Source of the DNA: Euwallacea fornicatus
Lineage: Eukaryota; Arthropoda; Insecta; Coleoptera; Curculionidae
NCBI RefSeq assembly: GCF_040115645.1
Contig: NC_089551.1
Location: forward strand, 744,001-808,000
Direction of reading: 5' to 3'
Length of the DNA: 64,000 nt
Shown: piece after piece, positions 36,001-49,467 of the stretch
Layout of the letters: each line of letters begins with the position of its first letter
How positions within the stretch are numbered: position 1 is the stretch's first letter
Position numbers and translations under genes: made by a program
The notes under the pieces: model-generated
Seen by the model: only the letters and a program-made list of their open reading frames with translations
Told to the model about the DNA's origin: nothing
Database searches by the model: none

Positions 36001-39000
36001 ATTTCGAGTTTTTCGCAAAAAAAAAAAAAAAAAAAAAAACTAAATTTAGGAACCTTTTCACGGTCGAGGTCGCAAAGTTTCGACAAGAATTGATTGTTCC
36101 GATCGGCACCGAGATCCGCAGAAGAAGCTCGAGCTTCGGACGTTGCAGTAATCGAAGGAGGACGCGAAGGGGCATCTTTTATCATGTTTCACACCAATGC
36201 GAAGAGTCTAAAGTCTTGATGAAAAGATCGATTTTCTGCTTCAGTTGACTACACCCAGATACAGCACCTCCCAACATAGCTCATTAGTAATACAGACCGG
36301 GCCCTTACTCCCTTATACCCAGAAATCGCCATTTAATTTAATCGCGCATCAAACTGCAGATTGAAATTCAAAAAAGGGGCATTATCGCCTTCGCGCTCCA
36401 ATAACTCGCTGGGATGAAGCCCTGCCTTCAGACACATAACGGTATAATTCGCACGAGAATGGGGCTTCCTTGAGGCGGCCCAGGAAAGCTCTATGTTTGA
36501 CTGTGTCCCAACCGCTAGCCCCCGAACTAAGGTAACTTAAAGCAAACGTGCACTTCGCATTCTCCTTCTCTAATCCGGCAGTGGCACCAGCATTATTAGA
36601 CAAAAAGCAAGGCTGAATATCCCCATTTTGCTCTCAATTTTATCGGAAATTTCCTCGACAAATAGAGCCCCTTTCATAAACATTTATCTTGCTCCCTTTG
36701 GCGTGACTGTGTATTCTGTCTCAATTCGGCGGAATTGCCTTTCAAATAACTTTTTTTCTCCTCGATGAACGCGCTCCCTTTCTCGGACATTAAAAAAAAA
36801 AAAAAAAAAAATCGACTCGAACATTTCGCCATTTAAATCGACTTTCACGTTTCAGCTATATTCCGAGCTGCAGCCGAAGCCGGTCCGAGTGATATCCTGA
36901 AACTATACAACGCTGCTGGTCAGCTACTCAATATCAGCGCAGACTTGCTTCCCAATACGCATGATACACCTTATTCGTTAAAGGTAAGATTATATGCCCC
37001 CGAAAGCCCCTCAATATAGGAAAAGTTTTCCCGGAAAGCTGTGTCAAGAAGTGTCATGGGAACGTGATTTATCTAGAAAAAACACCTGTTATATTGGATT
37101 GGAAATTTTAAAGTTTAATAAAGAAGAGAGCCGGTGTAATTGACGCACCTTCATTAAACCGCACACGAATGACTTGCTGTTTGCGGCAAACATCGAGCTA
37201 GTAATTAATGGACGAATGGAAGAGTTGCATGATTAATTGCTTATAGACACGTGGGTGATAACATTTCTGTCAAGCTTCAACAATTCAAGGGCTTCCACTC
37301 GTCCTTCACGGAACGGCCTGATTACATTAAAACTTATTTTTTTTGTCCGTGGAATTTTCCATTTCGATCGCAGTACGTTGGACCGTCGAACTTCTCAATT
37401 CGGCCCACTGCGCTGAAGATTCGATTTACCTTTGTTGAGCGACATCCAATACCCGGATGTCAAACGAAGACGTAACACGTCATCGTGCATGCGTTGCACA
37501 CATGTATCGTTTTCTAGGTTGTCGCAGCAAACGGCCTAGCAATGCTTCAAGAATCCACCTGCGCAGACTTGAAATCGTTAGAGGCGCGTGTGTCGGCGGT
37601 CGAGAGAGAGATGCGCGCCGAATTGCCTTTACCCCCTGCAGTGGAGGAGCTACGCAGAGAGGTGGAGGCTTTTCGCGAAAGATTGGAGACCGATGAGAGT
37701 CTGAGCTGGCTTGGTGAGCAAACGCAATTTACACAATTTAATTGCTTGTAAATAATTCCCCAGGCAATACTGAAAAATACCCACAGGGCTATTTCCTCAT
37801 TTTTCATTTCAATCGTTAATTAATTGCGAAGAAAATCCTAAAAGCTCCAAATTCCCATAACATCGCGGCGAAAACCAGAAATTCCTTAAGGCAATATTGA
37901 CGAAAGAGATCAAGAATTTTAAGTAGTTTCACGAGCTCTGTGTGCTGGAGGCGCCAAGAGAATTATAATCATTAAATCGGAAATATTAAAAATAACGTTC
38001 TAAAAGGGCTGGAATTGATTGGAAATATTCCAATGTGCATGTTAAATGACGTGATCATCATCAGGCGTAAATCGTGCTGGTGACGTAAAAAGGTCGTGTA
38101 AGGGCTGTTTGGCTTCGGTAGCGGGATTTGAAGAGTTAGGTTTTGCCAAAAATTCGAGTTTTACACTATAAAATTTCGGACATTTTTGCAACTGTTAGCC
38201 CTAAGGTCCCTCGATAACCGGCGTTGGAGAATAAACAGTGACGACCAAAACCCGCGATTGCGACGTCATGTGCCTAAGATGCCATCTACTTGATTGCAAA
38301 AAAGCTTCTCGTAGTACTATTCCCCGCTCATAGGTCGCGTTCGACACGCTCTGTCAATTTCAGCTCCGAATCTAAATGTTCACATTTTACTGCCAATATT
38401 CGGATTTTCATCAATAAACTCCCCATAAAAATCCTTTCGGAGTAATTAATAATCGGCTGAATTAACAAAACGCGTACCACACATGACTGAATAATTCACG
38501 AATTTCATGTTTAACAAGCGATCGACAGGAGCGAACAATATATTTCATAACTGACAAATCAATTATTGCACACAATATGTTACGGCTCTGATAGGTTTCG
38601 CAGTATGACGCAAACTATAACGCCAACACACACAAGTGGCGTAATTCACCATTAAATAATAATCCCTCGTCATTCGTATTATAATAAGGATTTGTGGACC
38701 CGGAAAATTGATATAACACCGGACATATTTCCAATTAGACTAGGAAATTAATCGGGGTTGGAGCTCCATTTTGTCGGCCATTGATGAAATTGGACAGATC
38801 GTACGACCGAAAAGAAGGTTATTAGGAAAAATGTTTGATGGATTTCGAGGGTGCACACAACAAAGCCGCAAAGCGATAAATCTGCGCAATAAAAACTTAC
38901 CCGAGGGTGAAATTCTTATTCTTTCTGAAGGCTTAAATTACTCTTTTACTCACAAATAAATTGGAAACGAAACTAACCGCGTCCTTAAACATTCAATTGT

Positions 39001-42000
39001 TTCGGCGTTTGTGCCGCGGGTAGCTCTGGAACGTTGCGATGACCCACGCCGTGGTGATACGCACCGTGCTGACACACGCCGTGACGTCGCGAAACAATTG
39101 CAAATCGCATCAAACACCTCTGGGCCACATCGAAAACGAGCTACAATTTCCGAATTTGGCTTAAAGGGTACGATCGCTGCCCCGTTCGCGGTGCAGACAG
39201 CAAATTAAATTTCACGACGACGAAGTCGTTTTTTTTTCCTTTATTCTGACCCTTCCGATTATGTTCCTAAGCCTGGCTTCGTACTCGCCATAGGGGAACA
39301 GCCCGAACCTCTCCGCGGGACTACCAACAAGGGCTTGGAATTAAGACAAAACTAATTTTACACAAACATCCTCAAAGTAAACAAAATTTGACCTCCATCC
39401 GGTAGAGATAATAATATTAAAGTCCTTCCAGCAGGCAAAAGTAACGCTAGCTGACTATGATGAAAGGACTGTGCTTACTATGAGCAAAAAGTTGAGGGCC
39501 CCTTGGCGCGGAGAATAACACTAAATTAATTAAAGATCGTGCAACAGCGTTAGAGGGGCACGGTGATAATACAGTCAAAACACAGAAAAATAGCTCCGCG
39601 GATGCGGAAAGGCACAAAACAAAATCCGCAGAAATTACTCACCCTCAAGACCTGTTGGTAGCGGCAAAAACTCACACACACATGCACTGTAGTCCACCAC
39701 TAAACATGCTAAATTCATCAATACGACCATTTTGGCGCCTTTGTCGAAGATGACCCGGAAAGGCATGTTGCTCGAAAACAACTGACGATGTGTACAGTTC
39801 CGAAGCATTGTGACGTATTGTTGAAAACATTTGAATGTTAGTTTACGCGCTCATGTGACTTCGAAATTCTTTGAGTTGCTCTAAAAAAGAAGTTTTAAGT
39901 ATTTCTCTCTCATACATTTTGGTTTTCTCTTTCTCTCTCTCTCTTTCTCTATCTGTTTTTTTCTCGCTTCGGAAGATGATGATAGGTCTGCCATCTCAAT
40001 GAGAGATCTGTCACCAAGACAGTACCAAGGTCGTTCGTCTAAGTAAAAGGCGAATATTGTTCTGGATTTGATGTGTTTGAAGGTGTTAGCGAGTGATTTA
40101 ACTAAGATAAATACGCATCCATCAGGAGGCATTTGGGTACGTATTGATTAATGCGATTCTCCCTATTTCCAAATAGATTATTGCCTAGGATTCCCTTAAA
40201 GGTTACACGCGTTTAATGCCCAAACAACCTTGCTATTCAAATAAAACTTATCGATTCCAGGCTCAGTGTCCCGATATGAAGCTTCGCGTGCCCAGAGACC
40301 TAAATTTACCGTAACTAGCCCATAAATACGATATTCCGTAATTTAATTTTCCCCTCACTTTCGAAAGAGTTATGCAACTGCTTTAACTTGATGGGCTTAT
40401 TCGACCAGAACATCCGCCTGGGGCCCTTTTCCCAGCCTTCCCGGCACGTTTGCGCCAATTCCTGATTTCATTTCAGGATTCTACAAACAACTTCCGGAAC
40501 CGCTCTCCAGCGAAGAATGTCGACGACTTCAGTACCGAAGAAAGAGCGATTCGGTCAAGAAAAGGGTCAAGCAGAATTTCGCCAATATTTGGTAAGTCCA
40601 CAAGTTTCCTTCACCTCTACAGATGACTGTTACACCAACTCCTGTCCTTGATCGATTTAATGTCTCCTTCTGATTTATAGGCGCGTCGTCGGTCAAAACT
40701 TGAAATCTAGGGCTTAATTAAAGCTTTAGGGAGGAAAAATCTCCAGGAACCGAGGGCTTGAAGTTCTAAAAGCACTTTTAAAGCGACTTTAATATCATGA
40801 ATATCGGGGTTGTGAGTGAGTTTAGAGCAAGGCTTAGTAATCTTTGAATAAATTGAGAGTGCACTTAACAGTTAAGGAGATTTTAAAGAGATTGATGCGA
40901 TACAGTGGAAGTATGCTATGCAAGTTTAACCTAGTTAGCAGTAATAATTTGGAATTTGACCGGGGACGCGGAAGCGGTTTTTACCTGCAAGTTTATGGTG
41001 CCAATTCAGGTCGCATTGCTTAAAGTTATAAGCGAAAAACGCGAAAAGAACGGAAATACCGTAATGAAAATTTCCAACTTTTAGCATTAACGTTGCACAA
41101 TTACCTGTCGAATTGGCGAGTGCTTAGGGCAAGCACATTGGCGGCAAATGGCGACCCTAAATCCATAAATTCTCCCCTGCAAGGAGATCCCCTTCTTTTT
41201 CCAAATTATTTGAGGCAATTTTCTGAATCTTCTATCTTAAACCTGGATTTATCCTGCATTTTTATACCTCCAAATCCATATTTGTAGCGACGCACAGGTC
41301 TCTGATGCGATCCGGCAATGGTTACGCATGCCGACCTTCGACGCTCGTCCTTGGGAGGACGAAGAGCTCCTCCTGCTGCTTCAGCAAATGTATTTGGACC
41401 ACGATTTTTGTGCGAAATTCGCCATTGATATTACTACGCTTAGGAGATTTTTATACGAGGCTTACAAGAATTACAACGACGTTCCGTTCCATAATTTTCG
41501 GCATTGCTTCTGTGTAGCTCAAATGGTAAGTGTCACGAGAGTTACAGTCACCAATTTGTCATGACCGAATAACTTTTTCCAGTCTTCGGATCTAGCTTAG
41601 CTAAATTTTGGAATTAATCTATTGCTCCTTTTCCAGCTTTACGCCATCTCTTGGTGTGTGGACTTGCCCAGCAAAATTGGAGACTTGGAGGTCCTGATTT
41701 TGCTAACCTCCTGCATATGCCACGATTTGGACCATCCAGGGTACAACAACATTTACCAAATTAATGCCAAGGTAGGTAGAGTTAGGGCTGTCTTCTCGAT
41801 TACTGCCGCTAAATCATAGCTGCAAACAGACGAATTAATGCAAATTTCCAAGGGTCAATAAAATTGCAAATAATTTATCACCGTATTCTGTTCCACAATG
41901 TTACATGGTCCGATCGATTTTCACAGGGGAGGGAGATCCGAATTTATGGGACAATAATTCCGCGATACGATGGAGTTTAGTTGCGATCCGGCTTTATCAC

Positions 42001-44264
42001 AATTTATTGCCGTACTTCGAGGTCTAACTATGGCATATTTGCGCACGAATTAATGTTTTTGATGCAGACAGAATTGGCCATTCGCTATAACGACATTTCA
42101 CCCCTGGAGAATCACCATTGCAGCGTTGCTTTCCGGCTTCTGGAAAACGAAGACTGCAACATTTTCAAGTCGTTTGGTAGCGAGGATTTCAAGCAGGTCA
42201 GGGAAGGGATGATTCGTTGCATTTTGGCAACGGACATGGCCAGACACAATGAAATTTTGACCAATTTTAGGGAAATATTGTCTAGTTTTAATTACAACAA
42301 CAAGGCCCATGTTAATTTGGTAAGTGCACAGTAGCCCCATCATCATCATCATCGGGCAATTAATATCTTCTTGTAGCTTTGTATGGTATTAATCAAAGTA
42401 TCGGATATATCCAACGAGGCTCGACCTATGGATATAGCAGAACCGTGGCTGGATCGGCTGTTGCAGGAATTTTTCAAGCAAAGCGATGCAGAGAAACTGG
42501 AAGGCCTTCCCGTGACCTCCTTCATGGACCGGGAAAAAATCACCAAACCTGCCTCCCAATGTTCCTTCATCGGATGCGTTTTGCTTCCCTTGTTCGAGGC
42601 ATTAGGAGAGCTTCTCACAGAGCTACAAGTATTGAATTGAGTTTAATCACGCATTATCCTAACCAATCTTCCTGCAGGATCTCATAGTACAACCAGTAAG
42701 GGACGCACTAGATTATTATAAAAGACTAAACGAAGTTACGAGAGAGGAAAGACTGCACCGTAAAAGTATCGTCGCCGAAATGGCCGCTGATCATCACCAC
42801 AATTCGGCTAATCAGAGTCCCGATAGCAGCAATGTGGGTCTTCCGAAATCGAACTCCAACGTCAGTTTTAAGGCCAAATCGCTGTCGAATCGATCAAGGT
42901 AGGGATATAATATTTTTCGTATATTGACAAGTAAATTTAATCACAACCGAACTGTAGCGAACATATTAAGAACGGGCATTTTGCAACTAAATTATATTAT
43001 TACATATCCCATTGCCTGAATTACTGACGCTTAACTAAAATACAGCAAATACAGTCACCATGTTGTCACGAATTTGATATCCAATTTTTATTATATCTAG
43101 CTGAACTTGCTCTGTTGCAGATCACGTTCGACAGAGGAAGAAACTGAATTAAGCTTAGACGGATCCGTACAGCAATTCGCCGAAGATCAAAGTTTAGAAG
43201 ACGTAATTGAAGATCCTGAAAGCGGGGAATCTGAAACAGCCAACGAGGTGGAAGTTTCTGAAAAGGCCCTGAAATTCAAGATTTCCACGGAATGCAGTGT
43301 GCCAACTACCGGAAGAAAGAGCTATCCAGGATCGAGGAAGGGCAGTCGAGAAAGGGGGCAACACCTGAACCATTCCGATTTAACCCGAATGATGCAGCAA
43401 AAGGGAAAACTTAAGACCATGGCCTATAGTTTCGACCACCATTTTCTGGCCGAAAACAAGAAACTTTCCTTCGACAGCCCGTCTTTTTTAGACGAGTACG
43501 CCATCACTTTGAAAAAGAAATTCGAGGAGGATTTGGCCAATAATGAGCCTGGAGAAAATGGAGAAGAATGCGTGGTTTCTAAGGAAACTTTGAGCTTAAA
43601 TAAGCGAAATTCGGAGCATTCTGTCAAAGTAGACGAGAAGAAGAATAGCAGCATTTTGAAGCTGGGCGATAATAAAAATTATGTGTCTGAGAATTTGAGG
43701 ATTAGTACTGACTACCAAGAAAGCGCTCCGAAGTACAGTATGCTGAACAAGAAGTATAAGTACTCAGAACAGGATAATGATATAAGCGTAATAACTCTCA
43801 ACGAAGAGGTGAAGCTACAGTCAGACTCAAAATCAAACAAATCCGGGATTTTCTCGTGTTTTCGCCAATTTACGGACAGATTCGGTTTGTCTCAGGACTC
43901 GAAACTGCGATACCACCACAAGAACAATAACTTAATCAAAGGTAAGAAAAACTTAGAGACTTTAGAGAATAGAAAGGCGAGCACTTTGCCGAAAACCAAG
44001 AACCGGGAGGGCAAACCCAAAGCCTGGAAATCCTTTCTTTTAGGCAAAGAGAAGATTTGGTCTTCAGATGTAACAGTGGACGCGTCTGAAACGGACAATC
44101 ACTCATTACCCTCCACCTCACGGATGAACAGCAACTGCGTCACTCCTATTAGAACCCCTCAAAGTCTCCAAAACTCGCCCCTCAAAAAAGACTGTTTAGA
44201 CAAGGATCAGTGCACCCTAGTGGAAGTTAAAAATGACGTAGACAAGGATCCGAACATAATTTGA
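33100..44264 (+). CDS. Pde9: cGMP-specific 3',5'-cyclic phosphodiesterase 9 (PDE9A family)
   Basis: Hydrolyses cGMP to 5'-GMP. Coding exons: 33,100-33,190, 36,856-36,983, 37,518-37,713, 40,477-40,591, 41,288-41,525, 41,637-41,771, 42,068-42,319, 42,377-42,628, 42,678-42,898, 43,121-44,264; phases agree throughout and give 923 residues. The catalytic domain (about 180-500) shows HNFRH at 245-249, the HDxDHxG metal signature at 285-291, the third-metal Asp 395, and the nucleotide-selecting Gln 446 with Phe 449 three residues on, as in PDE9A. Residues 1-75 resemble the mammalian N-terminal segment (VYFSVGLRVESALF versus IYLDIDGRIQKVIF). The first intron is GC-AG (AAAG/GCAAGT). Residues 543-923 form a polar Ser/Lys/Glu-rich tail absent from the 593-residue mammalian enzyme. 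The start is supported by an in-frame upstream TGA; additional 5' exons or isoforms are possible. Confidence 0.92.
33191..36855 (+). other. First intron of Pde9 (GC-AG), no other gene
   Basis: This intron begins GCAAGT and ends TTTCAG. It contains a 21-base G tract, several long A runs (36,018-36,039 and 36,793-36,810) and CpG-rich blocks with overlapping frames on both strands at 35,145-35,565 that I do not consider genes. No nested exon could be supported. Confidence 0.6.
35036..35056. repeat. 21-base homopolymeric G tract
   Basis: An uninterrupted run of 21 G on the plus strand inside the first Pde9 intron. On the transcribed RNA it could form a G-quadruplex-type structure, and its length may also be a sequencing or assembly uncertainty. 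Confidence 0.9.
37714..40476 (+). other. Pde9 intron between coding exons 3 and 4
   Basis: AT-rich intron of about 2.8 kb. A (CT)n tract lies at 39,923-39,957. A minus-strand frame at about 39,645-39,766 starting with ATG and ending at a good GTGAGT donor is exon-like but unrecognised. No other feature is supported. Confidence 0.5.
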
Positions 44265-45660
44265 CAAGAAGTGAACATTCCTGAGGAGGAATGCTTCACC
44301 AGGTACATTTTCTGTCGCTGTTGTACATACCGTAAGGCTAATCCTAGCGAATCTGTTTAATAGAAGAATACGTGTGCTATTTATTTTCTAGTTATTTATT
44401 ACCTACCGATGATATTAGTATTGTATCTAACTCTATTTTCCAAGATATTGTAAAGATAGTTTTCTAAACCGATTTATAGCTTTAATGTAGCGGAGACTAT
44501 CGGACAAGTTGCTGTATGAGGGGAAAGTGCATTGGCTCAAGTTTTCGAAGTAATCCTCACGGAAGTTTTAATGAAAAGCTTGTTCCAAGGTACTGATAAT
44601 TTTCCTCCGCGGTGTCAGCTTCATTTGGACTTTGATATTAATCAAAAATTTGTCAAATCGACCGAAATCTTAGTGATAATTACAGGAAAAGACAAGATAG
44701 GAATAGTTCTACAGAGAACAGAGCTTTGAATTGACGTTAAATAGTTGAGTTAAGACTGTTTCGTTTCGCTAATTTTGTCAATATTTTAATGATTTGTGCC
44801 TTAAAAATCCTGTCCGTAGTAGAAGTTGTTATGATTTCTCTTTTTTGGAAATTACAAGTATTCCTCTTTAAATTTATTTACATATTCGAGGATGTTTGCA
44901 AAGAAGCTTATTATAAGACTTATACTTGATATTAGATAGCCTATCGTTTAGACAATTAATAATAAGGCAATGTCAGCTACAATTCTTCCAAATTCCGATC
45001 AGAACTCTCGGCAGAGTGGTGAGAAAAACCGAATGTGATAATTTGTTATTAAAAGAAAGTTGCCAGTAGAGCTGAAAACGAGGGCCGAATCGAACTGCAA
45101 AATTTCTCCCGTCTAACCAGCAGGACTTTAGGGCAACGTTTTCCAATGGAAAAGAAAAACAAATCGCGGGACAACTTACAGATTCCTCTCCGACTCAGCT
45201 GGATCGGCGTCTTCGCGCATTTCCGGGACTTCGACCTTCGGCCGATGTCCGCGGACACCCATCATCTTTCCTAAGTATTTACCGTAACTGTAAACTTTCT
45301 AAATCTATATACATATCACAAAGTCCAACTTAACTGATTTCAAAGGCTCGATACGCTTCCTTTCCGTACTCCTGAGGACCACTTTCAAAGTCTGTACTTT
45401 ATTCTATTTAGAAACACGCAAATTTTCTGATGTTCGAGACTGTTTCCATGTCGTGTTTGAATTAATTTTCCCTGAAAAAAAAACGTTTCCGAAATTGTAG
45501 GAAATTAGGTAGTTTTCAGACATTTCTATGTCGCTTACGCGCCGTCTTAATTCGGGGCGTACTGAAGACCATCATCATTGTAAGTGTATCTGATGGGGAA
45601 ACCAATGATTTAATTTAAATGTACAAATCAAATAAATGTGTATTGAAATTGGGTGAGAGT
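44265..45660 (+). other. Pde9 3' UTR
   Basis: After the TGA at 44,262-44,264 the sequence is AT-rich with no credible frame. A canonical AATAAA at 45,631-45,636 followed by a GT/T-rich stretch is the best polyadenylation signal, giving a 3' UTR of about 1.4 kb. The end is inferred. Confidence 0.5.
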
Positions 45661-46612
45661 TTTATTTGAATAATTCCCGAAGCAACTTCCATTTCTTTGT
45701 AATCGTAAATCTGGCATTTGTGTATGTTATCGAAGCAGTTGGCGACGGTGGCAATGCACGATGCCCGAAACGTGGTGCAAACCACCGAAATACGCTTATT
45801 GTTTATTGAATTTTGCCCGCAAATTCAACTAAAAGCTAAATTAAAACCAAAACCGGCCTAGTTTCCATGGAAACCAAGAATCTGACTCAAATTTATTTTC
45901 AAGAGGAAGAAAAACTCAGCGTTGTTACTCAGTTAATATGTTTTATATAAATATAAATATTGTAAATCGGTACTCAAAATTATAACCCCCAGCCAAAAGT
46001 ATATATTATAAAGAATAATCGAGTCAGAAAATACTTCACCCAAAGTATATTGAACAAAAATTTAAATAGAATCGGCCTTCAATGACTAGACCTAGAAAAG
46101 CTACTACTTACCTACTCATCGATACAAAATACGGATTAAAAAACTGAAAAATACCGGACAGTTCTCAAGCTCAGATGCATCTCAAGACACCAGGCGCACA
46201 AAATCAATAACAGAAACTTGCAATATCAACAACCTCTGCATATGTAAAGACGGGCTAACATCATATTCATTTTAAAACTAAAAAACATACAATATCAACA
46301 ATAACTGGCAATCTCCGCGGACTTCCGCATGTGTAAAGTATGATCCAACACGCCATTCATAGACAACACAACAAAGACACGGACTAAAAGAAACCTAAAG
46401 AGAACCAGAAAGAACGCACATTTTAATTCAACACTAAAAACGCATTTGATTTTAGTTTTTTTTTGTTTCGAAACTGCCTTAGCGCAAAACATGTTTTCTA
46501 CATAAACATTGTTGTTGCCACGGGCACAGGCCAGTCGGCTTGATGTCTGCAATAAACTATTTTACAATGCAAAATGTGCGGACATTTCGAAGTGCCCTTT
46601 TTAAAGGGAAAG
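45660..46612. other. Convergent intergenic region between Pde9 and Sec63
   Basis: AT-rich with no supported gene. It must contain the Sec63 3' UTR on the minus strand. Several TTTATT (minus AATAAA) hexamers near 45,800-45,900 are candidate poly(A) signals, but none can be chosen from sequence alone. Confidence 0.4.
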
Positions 46613-49467
46613 TTAGTCGTCATCGTCGGGTAGATCCTCGTCTGTCGTGTACTCAGACTCTTGATCAGCCTTATCTACCGGGTTTTCTTCTTCCGAATCC
46701 TCGAACTCCCATTGAGGATGCTTGGTGATTTCCGCGGGAGCCTCCTTCACATCTAATTTGAAGTCTTTCTGTTGATCGAAGCCGATGTACGAGTCTGACC
46801 TAAGGCACACTGTGAACGAGTACACGCCCGGCCATATGGGTGCCGTAAACTGTATTAAAAAAAAAAAACACGGTAGCTACATATTAAAAATCTGCTGGAA
46901 AGACACGTTCAAACCGGTAATTTTACCTTGAGGTGTACGGTTTCATTCTGCACCAAACCGGTAACGTGATAAGGCGCAGTTAGCAAAGTCCTAGATTTGC
47001 GGTCGCAAATGTATGTCCACCAATATTCCTGTTTGTCGTGAGGGAAATACGGGCAATGCACTGGATGGGAGGACTTTGATTTTCCCTCCAACGATTTTTC
47101 CCTCTCGTGAATTTTCCGGAATTTCTCCCATTCCTTTAAAAAATATAAGAATTTTTGTTTGAATGAGATCATTAACGTTTTCAATTCTCAATGAATAATC
47201 CCGTAACACTTGGGTATAAAGTTTGCAATGAGCAACCACCAAAAACATGTTACCTGGTCGTCGTCCTCAGGATTAGACTTTTGGGTGGTGCTCTCATCTC
47301 CAGATGATTTATCATTATTTTCATTGGTATCAGCATCACTTTCGTCGCCGGAATCTTCGCTGTCTTCATCGGCGACTCTGGGCTTTCTTTCTTCCTTAGA
47401 TTTGGCTTTTCTCTCAGTGGATACACTCGGAGAATCTTCCACTTTTGTTTTGGTGATCGCAACTGGCTTTGTTACAGGCTTATTGGAAGGTTTCTTAGTT
47501 TTCCTCCCACCACCTAGTAAAATTCATTATACTGAGCAAAAAGGTCCAAAAACTTGTTCTGAATCTACCTCGCTTCTGTTTAAGCCACGCTGGCCTCTTA
47601 ACTATTACAGAAGCCTCATTATCCCCTTCAGCTCCCTCTTTATTTTCTGTAACTCCATTCTCAACGATCTCTCCTACTTCTTGTGCAGTCTCATCCCCAA
47701 ATAATGAAGCCATGTCTTTTCTAACAAGGCTCACTGTTACAGTCACTATTGCGCCAGCAGTGACTTCTGTGGGATTCTCATCATCCATAACTAAAAAAAC
47801 AATAAGGAATAACTTGTTTAAACAAATACCAAAAAATCACCTTCTACAGTTATCTGAAAATCAACATAAGGCATTCTTCCCAAAACTTTTGTTACATTTT
47901 CATACTCCTCATCACTCAGATTTCTTAGTAACGCTCTTCGGTCTTCGCCCTTAAGCTGGGCATATTGTTGTAGCGATTTTATTTGCCGCTTTTTCGAAAT
48001 AAAATATTTCAGATTATCGTCGTTTATGTAAGGCAACTGCAGTAAAGGAGACTTAAATTCCCACAGGGCTTGCACCACCATGGGGCACAATTTCATACAA
48101 TTCTCTATAGTTTCTAAAGTAGGTAGATTTTTTACTACAAAACAAAACCCATGTTATGTTAACTTGAAATTCATGTTACAGACTGCTTACTTCTTCGAGC
48201 ATAGGCAAGTAAAATGAGCTGATTCACACAACTGACTTGTTCCTGAATTAAATATGGGCATTTTCCTATGATGTATCTTCGATCTTTTTCAAGATTAAAA
48301 CATAATGGGATTCGGCTTAAATGGGCATGCAAAATGGCTCGAGCTTTTATGCTATAAGGGTAGCAAAGGGGCCGTTCTTTGTTTTTCTCACTCAAATTTG
48401 GCAGTTTTTTAACCAGCTAAAACAAACAATTCCAACATAAGAATTAGAGTTTTTGGAACAGAACATCTAGGATGTTTGTGATAGTTTAATCATCTTACAT
48501 GAGGAACTTCATCGTTATCTGATTGTCTTTCTTCGATTTCAGAATTGTGCTTTCTGTCAAATTCGAGACTGGCAGCCAAAATCATTATCACTCTCTTTAG
48601 TGCCATATGAGGAGTTTTATGGAAGAAATAATAGTACATCTGAGTAGTATCTAAGAGAACTTGGTCTCCTGTAAATTTGATGCTTCGGTACCACCAAGTC
48701 CCTACCTAAAAATAATCTATTTCTCTAGCAACACATAATATATTCTCTATTCTCTACCTACAACTATTGGAAGTGCCACCATAAACACCAAGGCATAGAG
48801 TCCCAGCACCCAAACACTATTTTCCTTTTCAACTATCCAGGATGGGAGTGCTATGCCAAAACTCATAGCACCAGGCCCGTCAGGATTCCCATATTTTTCC
48901 CAATTCCTTCTAGATTCTTCATCAGTTAAAGCTTGATATGCTTTAGACAGTTTCATAAATTCCTTTTCATTTCCAGTGTCCTTGTCAGGATGAAGAATAA
49001 GGGACAATTTCCTATAAGCCTTTTTGACTTCTGCTTGGCTAGATCCAGGAGAAATTCTCAATATTTCATATGGATCGAAATTTGCCAGTTCATAATCAAA
49101 CTGGGATACCTTATAGGCGAGGAATATTAAGATTAACCATCCGCATATGATTACAAGAATTGTTAGGAAGTTCCTTGCACCTCGCCAAGGCTCTGCATTT
49201 TTCAAATGTTCTCGTTTTATGGTACAGGGGCTACAGTGACATAGCTTCTTTTCTGCCTCAGGATCTGTGAAGTATTCAAGACATATAACATAAAATTTGG
49301 TACATTTAACGGTATGTAAACGAAAAATTCACAAAGGATTACATACCTCGTTTCTGTTTCCTTGGCCAATAGAATATGGTTACCGGGATTAGAATGAGGG
49401 CCAGGAACGATAAAAGGAAGTAAAAGAAGGTTCCGCCGCTTTCGTCGTATTGGAATTTCTGGCCCAT
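46613..49467 (-). CDS. Sec63: Translocation protein SEC63 homolog (ER J-domain protein)
   Basis: ER-membrane partner of the Sec61 channel that recruits BiP for protein import. Exons, 5' to 3' on the minus strand: 49,347-49,467, 48,758-49,264, 48,499-48,701, 48,191-48,416, 47,841-48,134, 47,569-47,790, 47,254-47,513, 46,927-47,133, 46,613-46,849; frames join to 758 residues, close to the 760 of human SEC63. The N-terminus has the family-typical GQKFQYDESGGTFFYF start, membrane segments at about 13-33, 74-92 and 190-210, and a J domain between the second and third with HPD at 132-134. Two Sec63 (Brl) regions follow, split by an acidic/basic disordered insert, and the protein ends in an Asp/Glu-rich tail, the Sec62-binding feature known in the family. 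It is divergent from RpL4. Confidence 0.95.
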
